From Todiramphus chloris collaris (Eukaryota; Chordata; Aves; Coraciiformes; Alcedinidae), in assembly GCA_025345505.1 (NCBI GenBank), contig JANVCC010000072.1, forward strand, positions 2,205,856 through 2,269,855: a stretch of 64,000 nucleotides of DNA. The letters run 5' to 3'. Below the pieces are notes generated by a model, which saw only the letters and a list, made by a program, of their open reading frames with translations, was not told where the DNA came from and searched no databases. A program made the position numbers and the translations under genes. Below are positions 21,669-34,479 of this stretch, piece after piece. Position 1 is the first letter of the stretch; each line of letters starts with the position of its first letter.

Positions 21669-22340
21669 GGACAGGCACACGGACAAACGGACACACGGAC
21701 ACACGGACAGACACACGGACACACGGACACACGGACACACGGACAGACACACGGACACACGGACACACGGACACACGGACGGACACACGGACACACGAAC
21801 ACACGGACAGATGGACACACGGACACGCGGACACGCGGACACGCGGACACACGGACAGACACACGGACACGCGGACAGACACATGGACACACGGACACGC
21901 AGACACAGACAGACACACGGACACGTGGACAGACACACGGACACGCCGACAGACACACGGACAGACAAACGGACGGACACACGGACACACAGACGGACAC
22001 ACGGACACACGGACGGACACACGGACACGCGGACACGCGGACACGCNNNNNNNNNNNNNNNNNNNNNNNNNNNNNNNNNNNNNNNNNNNNNNNNNNNNNN
22101 NNNNNNNNNNNNNNNNNNNNNNNNNNNNNNNNNNNNNNNNNNNNNNTGGACGGACACACGGACACGCGGACAGACACATGGACACACAGACAGACACACG
22201 GACACGCGGACAGACACACGGACACATGGACAGACACATGGACACGCAGACAGACACACGGACACGCGGACAGACACACGGACAGACACATGGACACACG
22301 GACAGACACACGGACACGCGGACAGACACACGGACACATA
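21669..22340. repeat. T-free GGACACAC / GGACAGACACAC minisatellite (interrupted by gap)
   Basis: Tandem array of 8-base units (GGACACAC, GGACACGC) mixed irregularly with 12-base units (GGACAGACACAC), visible at 21669-22046 and 22147-22340. The + strand is almost devoid of T. Because all three stop codons need T on the coding strand (or T in the + strand complement words TTA, CTA, TCA), every frame on both strands stays open. The long Thr-Asp-Arg-His-rich and Cys-Val-Ser-rich open frames here are therefore a compositional artefact. The array is collapsed in the assembly, so its true length is unknown. Confidence 0.95.
22047..22146. other. Assembly gap, 100 N
   Basis: Exactly 100 N, the usual placeholder for a gap of unknown size, in the middle of the minisatellite. 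The same repeat types continue on both sides, so the missing sequence is almost certainly more of the array. Confidence 0.98.
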
Positions 22341-22341
22341 G

Positions 22342-22369
22342 AGACACCCGCGCATGTTTGCGGGTGTCT
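22342..22369. other. Perfect 10-bp inverted repeat (hairpin) at array edge
   Basis: AGACACCCGC at 22342-22351 is exactly complementary to GCGGGTGTCT at 22360-22369, separated by an 8-base loop. The stem starts within the last degenerate repeat unit and ends the array. It may be a by-product of repeat-arm inversion or a structure that limits the array. Confidence 0.85.
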
Positions 22370-24957
22370 TGTGAACGCCTCTGTGCCGGTCACACCGGGC
22401 TGTTCGAGGACGGTTCGCTTGATTTTCTCTTGCGTTTCCCGGAGTGGGGCTGTACCACTGAAGTCCCTGACCTCATTTCTGTGTTCATTTGTTCTGTGTG
22501 CTCATTTCTGTGCTCACGGCAGCAGCCAGCAGGCCGTTTTTTCCAGATGATGCTTGCGAGGATCAACAGAGATGACAGCAGAGACAAGAAGCAGCTACAG
22601 GGAGCATCTGAGGTGAGGAAACAAGAAGGTAAAGGTTGAAACAGCGGGCATCCAACTTGGCAATCACACAAGCCATTCACAGTGAAGGGGAATGATGAGA
22701 TAAGGGCTTTTCTCACAATAACGAAGAGCAGAAATGCAGGGATACGAAAAATTGAAGGTTATTTTCATACACTTAACGTTACACCCTGCAATAGGGAAAA
22801 GTTTGCGGAGAAGCAGCTTGGTATGTGCTGGTCCGTGGGCATTGTCAATTTGATGGATGCAACAGCTAACCAAGGAGCTCCTGTGGCCTTTGCTGCAGGT
22901 GTTCCTGCAGAATGCAAACTTTCTGAGGGTTCACGCTGTTCTGCGTGCCCTCAAAGGAGAGCTTACAAACCTTGAAAGAGCTCTTCCTGGAAGAGTACAG
23001 GCTTACAAAGGTGTGCTGCAAAACGACAGAGCCAGTGGAAGCTTCAGGAGCAGTTCTGTAACTGCAGACCTGAAACTCATAAGCACATGTTCTCCTGAGA
23101 CTGTGCGGGAGCCAAAACCCTGCCCTGTGTGTCACTCGCCGGCGTCAGAAACACCACCTGTGTTTCCAAATTACTCTTTGTTGATGAGGTAAAGCTCTAA
23201 ACTCTAAATTGTGGCAGATAGAGCCACGTTATGTTTAGTTTTGTCACCCCCCGCTAGGCAGCAATGACTTCCAGCAAAGCGCCAAGAGGCTGACACCTCG
23301 AACAGGCACGGTGAGGTCTAAGGGAGCCTGTCTGCCCACAGGCACCGTGAGACACACAGGCTTAGCATCCCAATGGTCTGTGAGGTGACACATGTGGCTC
23401 TGCACCTCTGCTCGCACGTCCAGGACTCAGGTGCAGAAGTGAGGTTCCTCTGTGGCACCTGAGCCCTGCAAGTCCCTGTTTTTCACTCCTTGGAAAGATT
23501 TCTTTTTGATGTAGCATGGCCTTTTAAAGATTTTTCTTTTCTAATATTCATGCATATTTTGTCCTTTCAACTCACTGATAAATGTAGCAGCCTGCTTTCC
23601 ATTTTCACAATATGTTTTGTCCATGAACTTAATCTTCTCATCAGATGTTGAGAGCTGCAGAGGCACTTGGAAAGCTCTTGGCTCACACGCACTGCTCCAG
23701 ACCACACCTTCTCCTTGAGGAATTCCCAGGCTTTCAACTCGAGACTGTGATCTCTGTAAACCCTTGTCTGTGATGTCTGAATATTTGTAATACTTCTCAT
23801 TGTTCAGGATTTAGCACCATCCGGGTGCGTGGGGCTGCTTGCCATTCACTGGTAGGAATGTGCCAAGCTTCCTCCAGCGAATCTTCATCGCCTCCCCGAG
23901 CTCTCCTGTGCAAACCAGCAGGCTGCCAAGGAGGGCTGGGGGCAGAAAATCACGGCCCCCTCAGCAGTCAAGAGAAAACTTTCCTCTGGCTTTTGCCGAG
24001 TCCATGCTGTGCCTTCCACAGAGCGTCTTGCCCTGATGCCCCCTGCAGCGCTTGGACAGCGTCCCAGCTGAGCCCCCGCCAAGGATTCTGGATCCCACAG
24101 AGGTGGCCAGTGGCTGACACAGCAGGACACCGGCACCCAGCGAGGTTGGCTCTCGCTGCCTGCCACGGCAGCATCCGCCACGCAAAGAAGCAGCTTACGA
24201 GCCAGAGGAGCCGAAGAGCTGCGTGGCCGTGGACCCCGAAAGAGTCTGTGGGTGGGAACAGAAAGGCGTTGCTCTTAAACGTATTCGCGCTGGGCACGAG
24301 AAAGATCAAGCCTTCAAATCGTGCCTGTGCTACTCGGTGCTTCGTAAGCTTTGGCACAAGAAAAGGGAGAACCTGGGAGGTCCAGTGAAAGAAAAAAAGC
24401 CCACGGAACATAAGTAAGATTTAAGACTGATGGAGCTGTAAGAACAATAATTGCAGAACTACATGCTAGTAAATTTTTATCACACAATAGTACATATGGC
24501 ACCGGCAAAGAGAGTCTCTGATTTCTTTGCTTAAGCACATAAAGTACCACACATTTATAAAAGCAGCCATTCCTATTCTGTTATGCTGTTTGGAATATGT
24601 TTGAGAAGCACATTAAAGTGTGGGGCAGTGTCCAAAAAAGTTGGATTGGTCTGGTTTATGACTGACAGGAAAGGCCAAGCAATTATCTGAACTCCTGATG
24701 GGCCAATTTCGTTCAGATGTATCCTGAAATGTTCAGAAATTCTGTCAGGAGGCAAGGATTTCATCAGAGAGAGTTCTTCAGCTTTTGAAACATACAATGT
24801 GTCCAAAACAAGGTCTGAAGTTGATTAGATACAAATATTCAAGAGGAAATGATTTACATGACAGCCCTGGATGCATTGTCCTCTCAGTAAGATCTGACCC
24901 AGCAAGGCTGAGATAACTTCTTTATGAACTAGGACTAGTGAGCCCATCTAGGCAATT

Positions 24958-24988
24958 CTTTATTATTATTATTATTTTATTTATTATA
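24958..24988. repeat. (ATT)n microsatellite
   Basis: Short TTA/ATT trinucleotide and ATTT-type repeat. Simple sequence. Confidence 0.85.
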
Positions 24989-26416
24989 CTGCTTAGTGGG
25001 GAATTAGTATATAAATCTTCATGAACTAGGTGAAAATAGAGGAACAGATCCTCAGCTGGTGTAAATCAGCATAACTCCACCAACTGTGATGGTTTACATC
25101 AGCACAAAACCGGGTCCGTGGTTCCTAGATGGGCTGAAAGACTTTGCCGTGTTTGGATGCTGTTTGCCAGGTGCTGTGAAAAAGGTTTTTGGGGGCATTC
25201 TTGCTCCATTTCTAAGTAACCTCCGTGGACAAAGAACAGGGTCATGGATTTCAGTGGGGCTTCTGTACAATGGTGCCAGTGCGATTGTGCTCAGCAGCCA
25301 GGCAGCTGTCTGGGCTGGCTTGGCAGTCCCGAGGGCTGCCCTCGGATGCAGCACATGCCACACACGTGGTCAGGTCTTTCGCAGCCCCTGGGCCCACTGG
25401 GTCTGCTCAGGAACAGATGCCGAAGCCAAAGGAGATGGCTCTTCCTTGGCACATGGGGCTTTGCACAGGCACAGGAGCACGCTGGAGACACCTGCAGTTT
25501 TTGCACTAGGAGGCAGTAAGAGGATGAGGTTTTCGTTTGGCGCAGCATTTCTCTTTATCACCTGGAAGCCATGCAGTCTGGGTGCCTTCACAGGGAACGA
25601 TCACAAAGAGGTATTAAAAAAAGAGTAGTTCTCCTGCGTTGTCTCCTCTCCCTTCTTTTTCTTTTTCTTGGTTTTTGGTTTGGTTTTTTTTTTCCCTTTT
25701 TTTGGTATTGCAGTAGGCAAAGCAGGCTATTCGCAAGTGGTTTATCCTTGATGTGTTTAAACCTTGCTATAGCTCTTGGATTTTTGTCTTCGAATTCTGG
25801 CATGCACACAGAGTTTGCTGTTGGATATTTTAACATTCAAATGGCTTCACTTTTGCAATCTTTCTTATTACAGGTGAGATGCCTTTCTTGCACCTTCTTA
25901 GAGGGCTTTGCAAAGGTCTCTCATGCTTTTAGCAAGACAGGCTTTATGTCTCTAGAAGATTTATTATGAGTTACAACTTAATCAAGGAACCAAGAAAGAT
26001 TTATTTTTCATACGACTTGTACAGCATCATCACCTGAGAGACTCAGCCCTAGTAAATCTTGCTGGCATGCTGTGAAGGGTGATCCCAAACTTTCAGAGAC
26101 TCCCCGAACGCAAGCTGAAGGGATACACTGCTTTATGTCTCCTTCCAAGCCGAAAAGAAATATGCTTGGGAAATAAGCCCTTTAGATGGCAATTTAATTT
26201 GGGGCAGATGTGCCCAACAGCTATGACATCATCCCAAAGCAGGTCTTTTCTCCTTCTCCACACCCCCCACCCCAGCTTTACAGGAAAGATATGGAATGTA
26301 AAGGGATTTATCAGGTGTCTTATCATAAATGTGTTTTATATCCTGAAGCGCATTTGTGAGGTGGTTCTCATAGGTAAAGCCAGCTGTTAGCTCTGAATCA
26401 GAATAAATAAACAGGG

Positions 26417-26463
26417 AAAAAAAAAAAAGAAAAAAAAAAAAAAAAAAAGGGGGGGGGGGGGGG
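26417..26463. repeat. A12-G-A19-G15 compound homopolymer tract
   Basis: Twelve A, one G, nineteen A and then fifteen G on the + strand, followed by AAGG and another A run. It resembles the T22...G18 tract at 19332-19386 in joining an A/T homopolymer to a G run. No retroposon body was recognised upstream. Confidence 0.9.
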
Positions 26464-27795
26464 AAGGAAAAAAAAAGAAAAAAGATTGTGCACAGGAAAG
26501 AAAGAATTTCCAGCAATCATGTATGTTGTGGGAAAGAAGAATAAAATCAAATATACATCTCATTTGTCTTTAAGCATGTGATTTCTTTCACTGTCAGAAC
26601 CACAGGGGAATTTGCTTTCATCTGAAAGGGAATTAATCTCTGGGTTTAGCAGCAAGCAGTGCTGCTCACAGTGAACCTGCAGAGACAGTCTTGGGCTGGT
26701 AGATCAGGCTACATCCATTTAATCATCCACAGCTCTGCCGAGGCAGCCAGTGCAGAGATAAAATCATGCTGCTTGTCCTACTGCTTTTGTCTCTCTGAAC
26801 ATCCCTGCTCAAAACCTCCACCCACCCACCCACCACCAAATTAATTTAATATCAGTTAACAATTGCCATCATGCCTGAGGGATGCGTGGATGGCAGAATT
26901 TAGGTGCCAAGGACCTGGGAAGTGCCCGATGAATGCAGGCATCTCCTGGGAGAAGACAATCCTAAAGACAAAACCTAGAGTGGAGTTTTGAGTCTAAAGT
27001 CTCAGCTCGGTTGAGTTTTAGTTGGCCTAGGTCTTGCCCCTGTTTCATACCAGAAGAATTATATTAGAAGGAAGAAACTGAGGGCTTCAAGATGGAGCAG
27101 GCATAAGGGGATTTTGTAGCATGCTTTTGTAGGTGGAGCATGCAAGGGATTTTTTTCTTCATTTTCCATGGGCATACGGGGAAGCATGGGAATCCCAGAG
27201 GTTTTGTTTTTTTTACGCTATGCTTTTTTGTGTGCTTGTTTGTTTGATTTGATGTGAAGATCCTTAGGTTTTCACAGAGCGGTAATATCCAGCCTTCTGA
27301 CAAAGACACAGGTATCTCCTGGCATGGGGTAGCTTGTCGGTGGGAACCTGTGGAAACATCCCATCACTGCAGACACTGCTTGTGCCCTACCACACTGAGT
27401 GTGCTCCCAGCGCGTGACAGAAACCCCCTGTGCTTTCACCCCCCAAACCCCAAGTGTTTTGTTGGGTAAGGGGGAAAAGCACCTACCCCAAAGAGAAAAG
27501 CTGCTGGGACAAGGAGTGCTGCCCATCGCCGCGGTGTCTGCTGGGAGAACAAGATGGCCCATGCTGGTGCTGAGAAGGCCAAGGGAAGCTCTTCAGTCCA
27601 TAAAAGCATAAATATCTGCTCAAATAAACAAAGACGAGGGAAAAGTGCTAAAAAAAAAATAAAAAGAAAGCAGCTACCTGCAATACTTGCTCTTTTGGCT
27701 CTTTAAATACGTGCGGCCAGCAAAGGCCACAGTGGCTGCTGGGATATGGAAAGGTTGGTGAAGGGCGAGCGCCAGCAGCCTCAGCCTGTTCACAC

Positions 27796-27812
27796 TTGCT
27801 GCTGCTGCTGCT
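27796..27812. repeat. Short (CTG)n tract
   Basis: Five uninterrupted GCT/CTG units in intergenic DNA. Too short to be notable alone. Confidence 0.75.
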
Positions 27813-29774
27813 GAATCCCCCGTCACCCCACGTTGCCCCGCTTGGGGCTGTGCTCATCATTGCCAGGACAGTGACATCTTCGGGGCAGCGTAGGCTTGCA
27901 GAGCGTGGGGAGCTCTGAGGGAGCTACAGGGACAGCATTTGTCCAAACACGACAGAAATATGGGGGGGGAAGGGGAGGGGGAATCAGGATAAAATTAATT
28001 TTTACTGCAGCAATTTATGTCTTGGCTTGGTGAAAACTGTTTCGAGCCATCTCCTTTCCTTAGGCAGGTCAGTGGGCCAAATCTGATGATAAATACGAAA
28101 CTCTGAGGTCATTACTCCCTGCTTGGGTTTTAACTGATGAAAAGCTCCATTCTGTTTGCCTGGGCTGTGGTCCAAAGCCCAGTGACCACCCTGCTGCAGC
28201 ACAGTGCTGAATTGGGGCGTTCTTGAAAATCCAAAGCATCACTTAGGAACAATCTTTCATCTTCTGTGCCCTCGCAGTCGTCTTCCTCTAGGCTTGGCAA
28301 AGCCCTCTGGCAGTTGAAGGACATGTCAGTTGGGGCATTTGGTGGCAGCAGAGATTCTTGTGCCGCGATTTCACTCCTTGAAGGCAGCGGGGGGCTGGCT
28401 ACTGGGCAGGCAGTGCCTGGGCAAGGCTGCCTGAAGCCCTGCCGTGGGCTGGGGCAGTGCTGCTGGCTGAGCAGTGGCTCACACACCCACCTCTCTGCTT
28501 TTCGAAGGCGTCCACCACAATCTGGGTTGAGCTCATTGTCTTCGCTGGTGTTAGCGACGTCGGCTGCATCCTGGTTAAAGGAATATTTTGCTTCCACAGG
28601 TTTTAATCTGGCACTTGAGTTCAGTACATTTTCTAACCAGTCTTAAACACAGATTTCCAGTGGTCCTGTATGTTCAAGCTGGAATATTTTAACGTCAAAC
28701 TCCACCTTGTTTCTGATTCTGAGGATGAGCATTTCAGGACAAAAAGAAACCCAAGCCCCTTAAACCTATCCACCTCCACCGCAGTAGGTGAAACTTGCTT
28801 TCCACAAGAATTCCCAAGCATATTATGGCAAATTTCCCCAACCTTTCTGCAGCTGCATTGGCAGGGGGCCAGCAGGCTAAAGGCAGTATCAAATTGAATG
28901 TAAAGGTGCAATATACACAGCCCAGAGCTACCAACACAAAAGTCTCTGCCCTGGATCCCACGGCTGCAGAGGCTGCCCATGGCACCCAGTGCACTCTCGG
29001 CCCTGGGCAACTAAAATGTGTATTAAAAATTATTTGTCTCTTCCCTGATAAGGAATAACAAAGTCCTGTCACTGTTGGAGCAGCTTCTTCAAGCTTGTGC
29101 CTGAGGGCCACAGCCAGACTTCCCCCGTGCTCTCCCAGGAGGGTATTTCTTGTCCCTCTGGGAGACCCTCCGCCAAAGGAGGTTTCCTCAAGCTTTCCTT
29201 CCCTGAGATTGTCACCCCTAAAACAATGTCTCTCCATTTTCTGAAAGCCCTGCAAGGGCTGCATGGACATGTTAATCCCATCTGGAGTCAAGAGAAATGA
29301 TTTTTACCTTGAAATGAGAGCAGTGTGACATCCCTCAGCCTTTCCAGGGCTGTGGGTGCTGCTGCTCTCACTGCTGGTGTTGGTTTGGAGGGGGCTGTGG
29401 GTGAACCCAGGCGTGGATGCAGGATGAGGGAAGGAGCTTGGGACAGGCTGCTGCCTCTGCAGGATGCTGCCTTGCTCTACTCCATCCCTTCTTAGATGTT
29501 TCATTAGGTGTTTCCTTTCCTTGCTCCCTCCAACATTTATCAGAAGTAAGAAATGCTCTATTTAACAATTGCAATTGCCAGAAACTTTCCAGAGCCCAAC
29601 AGATGCTTTGCAATTGGTTGGGCAGGAGTCTTCCTCTTCATAGCCTGGCATGTCATGGCGAAGGCAACTCTGATTTGGAAGAACAAAGACATTTCTTCTC
29701 TCTCGGATACGGGCAGAGAGCAGCAATATGTACTTTTACTAGAGTGGGGCATTTGAATGCGTCGCTCATGACGT

Positions 29775-30745
29775 TCTCTGAAGGCCAGCTAGGGAAATAC
29801 AGGCCAGATGAATTCGTTAGTCACTGGGTGAACAAGTGGTTGAAAACGATGCTAAACTTATCACGGTCTGCCATCAAACTGGAAATTCATTTTTAATGGG
29901 GTCACCCAGGCAATGTCCGGGGACTTTTTCTGCTTGATATTTTCATTAGTAACTCGGATAATGGAATAAAGCGTGTTTATAAAATCAGCCCATCACACTA
30001 AGCCAGGAGGATTGAAAGCATATTGGGGCCCAGGATTACAATTCAAAATAGCTATGAAAAAATCAGAGAGGTTTTCCAGAATCAACAAATGGAACCAAAG
30101 AGAGATACGTGCAAAGTGTGAGGAGGTCAAAAGGACTTGTATTGAAACAGGGGGTCACCAACCAGACAGCAGAAGAGAGCTGGGAGTAAGCACAGACTGG
30201 GTGACCACAGTGACACTCACAACCGTACCCGTGGGGACGGGAAAGCCAAGGGCTGGGTGGTACCTCCATGGCACTGGGACCTTCTCAGCTCAAGCGCTCC
30301 ACCCAGCACTGAGCATCACATTTTAAGAAAGACGTGAACAAAATAGCAAGCCCTGAGAGACCAACAAGGGTGTTAAGAGGTTTACAAAACCTGACCTGCG
30401 AGGAGAGGTTGAAAGAACTTGGGGTTGTTTAGTCTAGTGAAGAGAAGATGGATGGGTCTGGAGGGAGCAGGGTAACAGCCTTTAAAGATTGCTGTAAAGA
30501 GGATGGAAATCTGCTCCCTTGGTGTCCACTGAGAGTGGGACAAGGGGTAATAGGTTTAACTGGAAGCAAGGGAGATTTAGATCAGATGTTAGGACAAAGT
30601 TCCCAGCTATAATCAAAGATAAGCTAAGGAGCAGGCTGTCTGTGGGCTGGGGGAGTGCAGTCATTAGAGGTTTTAAAGAACAGATTAGGTGAACATCTGT
30701 CCGACGGTTTCTATTACAGCTCATCTCACCTCAATGCCAGGGAAT
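29775..30745 (+). mobile_element. Ancient CR1/L3-like LINE fragment (3' region)
   Basis: About 950 bases of a heavily diverged LINE in + orientation. Recognisable CR1/L3 consensus-like phrases occur in the right order: CATTAGTAACTCGGATAATGG (about 29945), CAATTCAAAATAGCTATG, CACATTTTAAGAAAGACGTG (about 30320), GAGGAGAGGTTGAAAGAACT (about 30400), TTTAGTCTAGTGAAGAGAAG, then GGACAAGGGGTAATAGG and a CR1-like terminal region. These belong to the end of ORF2 and the 3' UTR. The reading frame is destroyed. Divergence and L3-like wording suggest an insertion older than modern birds. Family assignment is from memory of consensus style, so the subfamily is uncertain. Confidence 0.75.
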
Positions 30746-32191
30746 AAGCCACATGGCCCTACCTTGCTGGGATTGCTTTATCTTCCCCTGCAGAGGTTTT
30801 GCAGGAGCTGAGGGAGCTGTGTCCATAGCTCTTGGTCTGCTGCTCGGGAAACGAAGCAGCTGCATCAGGAGGAAAACCCAAACATCTACCTGGGACATGA
30901 GCAAGATGAGCATGTGGTGGCTGGCACTTACACAGGCACTAGCTACAGCTGCATAGCTTTGCTTACAGAGCAAGACATTGCAGAGCTCCACTTAAATTCA
31001 AGGTGTCCTTGAGCTTCCTTGCTCAGTGGGATCCTTCCTTAACACATCTCCTAAGGCACCTGAAATTAGCAATGATATTGTTCTCTCAAGCCTCATTCCT
31101 GGTGTCTAAGCAGGTTTGGTACTCAGAGGCAGCTCTCACAGAAACCATCTAACACCACAGTACTGGGGTTATAAATGGAGTTCAATCTCTATGACACAAT
31201 TCTTAATTAAAGTGCTAAAAAGTAAAACATCAAAGCTGCAAAAGACAAGGGCAACCATACTGCTTTTTACGCCAAACCAACTGTACACCAGCAACTCACT
31301 GTTTTCCTATTTCCCTACTTTTTTTTCAATATAATACAGCCTGTGTATGTACTTTAAAAAGCAGATGGTTACACAAGATGTGCAATCTGCTTACTATTAT
31401 AGCCTCTGCTCCAAGCTGTGAATCAGTGCCTCTTCACCGTGACAGTCTGGAGTTATTCAAGCATACAGGTTTGTGATCTAGGAAACAGTAAAAATTGTCT
31501 ACTCAATGATAAATAATTGCTTCTTCTTTAGACGCACTTGTTATCACCTCCTTGTACCAAATATTTTTAGTACTAGCAAAGTATCTTCTTTTCATCTCCC
31601 TTGAGACATCTGCTCTCCATATGGCAGACTTGCCTCTGCTTCCACAGCCTCTTTCTGGGAAGGAGACTCCTGATATGACAAATTGGAATTATTTCCAGGT
31701 CTTCAAAACTTCACTAGTTCCTGACTTGTGTAATTGAGCCTAACAAATTCTGCACAATTGAACATGTTTTAATCCCTCTTGCCTACCTAATTTTTGTCAT
31801 ATTGCTCCTGCTGTCAGCAAGCTGCCCTTAAAACATCAACGCAACGTCGTCCGCAGCAGAGAGACACCTAGGAGCTGGTGCTGGTGCTCAGCCAAGCTAG
31901 GGTACATCAACCCACGGAGATGTCCTGCTCCTCAGCTCCTCGAAGGAAAGCTGCTAGAAGCAGCATGGCCACCCCATCCTGGCGCTGATGGTGGGGCTGT
32001 GGGTACTGGAGCACAGCCCCTTTGAGCACCCGCTCCAGTTCCTCAGCAGTGTGACTCGTGCAAGAAAATTGGGGCTACCCCACTGCTATGGGCCACGCTG
32101 TTTGCTCTCTGTGGTTCCTAAACCTCGTTCTATGGAGTGAGGGCTCCATCTGCAATCACACAGAAAGGGGACAGCATTTTGTTTCCTTTGT

Positions 32192-32290
32192 TTTGGTAGC
32201 AAATGCCAGAGGATGGATCAAGAGCTAAAGAATAATCATGGTTTGGCAGCAAATGCCAGAGAATGGATCAAGAGCTAAAAAATAATCACT
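32192..32290. repeat. Two-copy 50-bp tandem duplication
   Basis: A unit containing GCAAATGCCAGAGGATGGAT and CAAGAGCTAAAGAATAATCA is repeated once at a 50-base offset with only a few substitutions. A simple recent duplication or local replication slippage. No function is evident. Confidence 0.9.
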
Positions 32291-34479
32291 CGCGTTTGTG
32301 TGTTCTGCACACATCTATAGTTACCCTCTTATTCCCCACTGTAGCTTGTGACGTATGTGTATCCTCTGACCTTGCACTATTAAACACGTGCACTCTTCAA
32401 ATACATTTCCTCATGCCTTGCTATAGGAACTGTCAGTTCGAATTTTTCTTGAAGCTGTTACAGTACAAAGAGACACAAAACTCTGTCGAGTAACTCATGC
32501 CGCACAACAACAGGATATTGCAAGGAACAGCAGAACAAAACCACACGGCTGATATTTTAAGGGCAAGGCTTTGGCAGGGAATCGGTGGACAACAGTGAAT
32601 ACTGATACCTCTGACTTGTAACCTTTGCTAATAAATGAAATATTTAATAGGGCTCAAAGCACCCGGGAATAGGGAATGCTCACGGGAATAGGGGCAGTGC
32701 CACACTACCCGAGCGGAGGAGAGCTCTGTGCGCAGGGATGGGCAGCACCGGTGCCCTGCTGAGCTGCAGAGAAGTGGAGACTGCTCGCTCTGTGTCAGAG
32801 GACCCCTCATTGTGCTGACCCCCCAGCCTGCCACCAGTCTTAGGTTGTACTGAAGGAGCTGTGATTTCACTTTGAAAAGCTAATGCTTTAAACTATCCAT
32901 ACAGTATCTTTTCCGAGATCTATAGCTAAAATGCCAAGGATATAATATGCAACTATGAGAAATGCATCTAGCCATATTATCTTTTCTGAGGTACATATTA
33001 AATCCATCTTAATTAGAAAGAAGACAATTGTTTTGGCAGCCGAGTGCCACACGCAAAGCACCTGGAGAAAAATACTCCAGATCTTACTGAAAATACAGGG
33101 GACAAAGTTAATGCAGAGGAACCTATGTAAAAAATAAAGCCTAAGCAAAAAAATAGTGTTTTCCTTAAAGTTTTGGTTAGTGAGAAACTAACCTACCTGT
33201 CTTTTTACCCTTTAAGTAAGATATATGGAACAAAGATTATGTTTCTTGCAAATGAAATGGCTATGCAGACTTGCTCTTTCAAGATAGCTCAGAAATCTGT
33301 GCTTCATGAAAATGCAAATGCAAATAAACTTTGCATACAGAGCAGCAAGTAGGGCACATTCAGCAGGCAGGTTACCGCTTTGCTTCTGCATGTAAGGCAG
33401 CTTCTGCAGCTAAACAGTATTAAATATTTTAGTAATTCATTGCATCGTTAAGGACCTAAAGGGCAAAGATGTGTCAAACTGAGTATGCTGCTTTGTCTCA
33501 GCTTTTCCTACATCCAAGGTTACAGCAGGACAGTTCAGTGGCATGTTCCCAAACACTGAGCCACTGCCAACATTTTCTTAATGGGATTAAATTGTGCCTT
33601 GTTACTGTACAAAGACACGTTTTAAGTATGCTTGGCCATTTATTTGATGTATGATTCTCTTTGGCTGAATTATTATCCTGGATTTGTGAATAGTAAAGTC
33701 TTCATTTCTTTACTTGCTGTAATTCTCCTAAAATTTATCCAATTACTGACGGAGATATTAAGAGAATGAAGAAGCAAAAGGGTTATTTAAAAGTTTTCCC
33801 CTTCTCTTACTATCTCTATCAATAACTGAATAAATACTAGGAGAAGTACAGCATCTTGTTGTACATGCAATTAAAAAAGAACCAAATGGAGTTGACAGAC
33901 AGCTGTCTGGAGGGACTATCCTGAGATGACTGTCTTGCAGAAGCAAAGCAGGAGGAGGGGTTTACAGATGGCAGCAATAGTTACCACAGCTAAAACAAGG
34001 CACAGGCTGCCCAGGGACAGGGCTCAGAGGCTGCCATGGAGAGGGGACTTCTGCCAGACTAGGTCTCTGGCGTATTTCTGCCACGGGCACCAGAGCAGCA
34101 AGGATCATCACTCCAACCAAAGTCATCCTCGGGCCGTGATACAGGCTGGTAGCCACAGCCACAGCAGATTAACTGTGCCGCAAGTATTTCTGGTTGCTGC
34201 AAATCCTAGATTAAATTGTAACTAAAGGACAGCTTCCCTTCCCTTTGAAGCTGGACAGACAGTTGTCTACAGCGTGCTCAGGTTTGCCAGGGTCCTTTCC
34301 CTCCAGCTTCTCTCTCTCCCACGAGAGTGAAGAGACAAGCTCTTGCTGCGGAGTTGTTAACCATCATAAAACGTGTTTTACAACAATAATTCATGAGAAC
34401 TCAACGCTCGCTATGAGCACAGCACGGCAGGAACCATGCAATGCCCGGTTCCTGCAATTGTGCAGCAGCTAAAGTCCAT

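Larger units (their letters stand above)
22380..29774. other. Intergenic DNA; no gene seen
   Basis: Unique intergenic sequence with scattered simple repeats (listed separately) and no exon, conserved protein fragment or clear transposon. Moderate-length open frames near 23.8-24.4 kb and 25.1-25.6 kb show no recognisable domain or codon-like conservation and are treated as chance. Confidence 0.7.

Noticed and set aside
21194-22550. Long open frames on both strands through the GGACACAC array, suggesting repetitive Thr/His/Asp/Arg- or Cys/Val/Ser-rich proteins
   Set aside because: The array has almost no T, so stop codons are absent on both strands by composition alone; the frames also cross a 100-N gap, and no start or splice context supports a gene.
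23567-23800. 77-codon minus-strand frame with cytokine-like helical appearance
   Set aside because: No family-defining residues, no signal peptide and no splice or promoter context; most likely chance.
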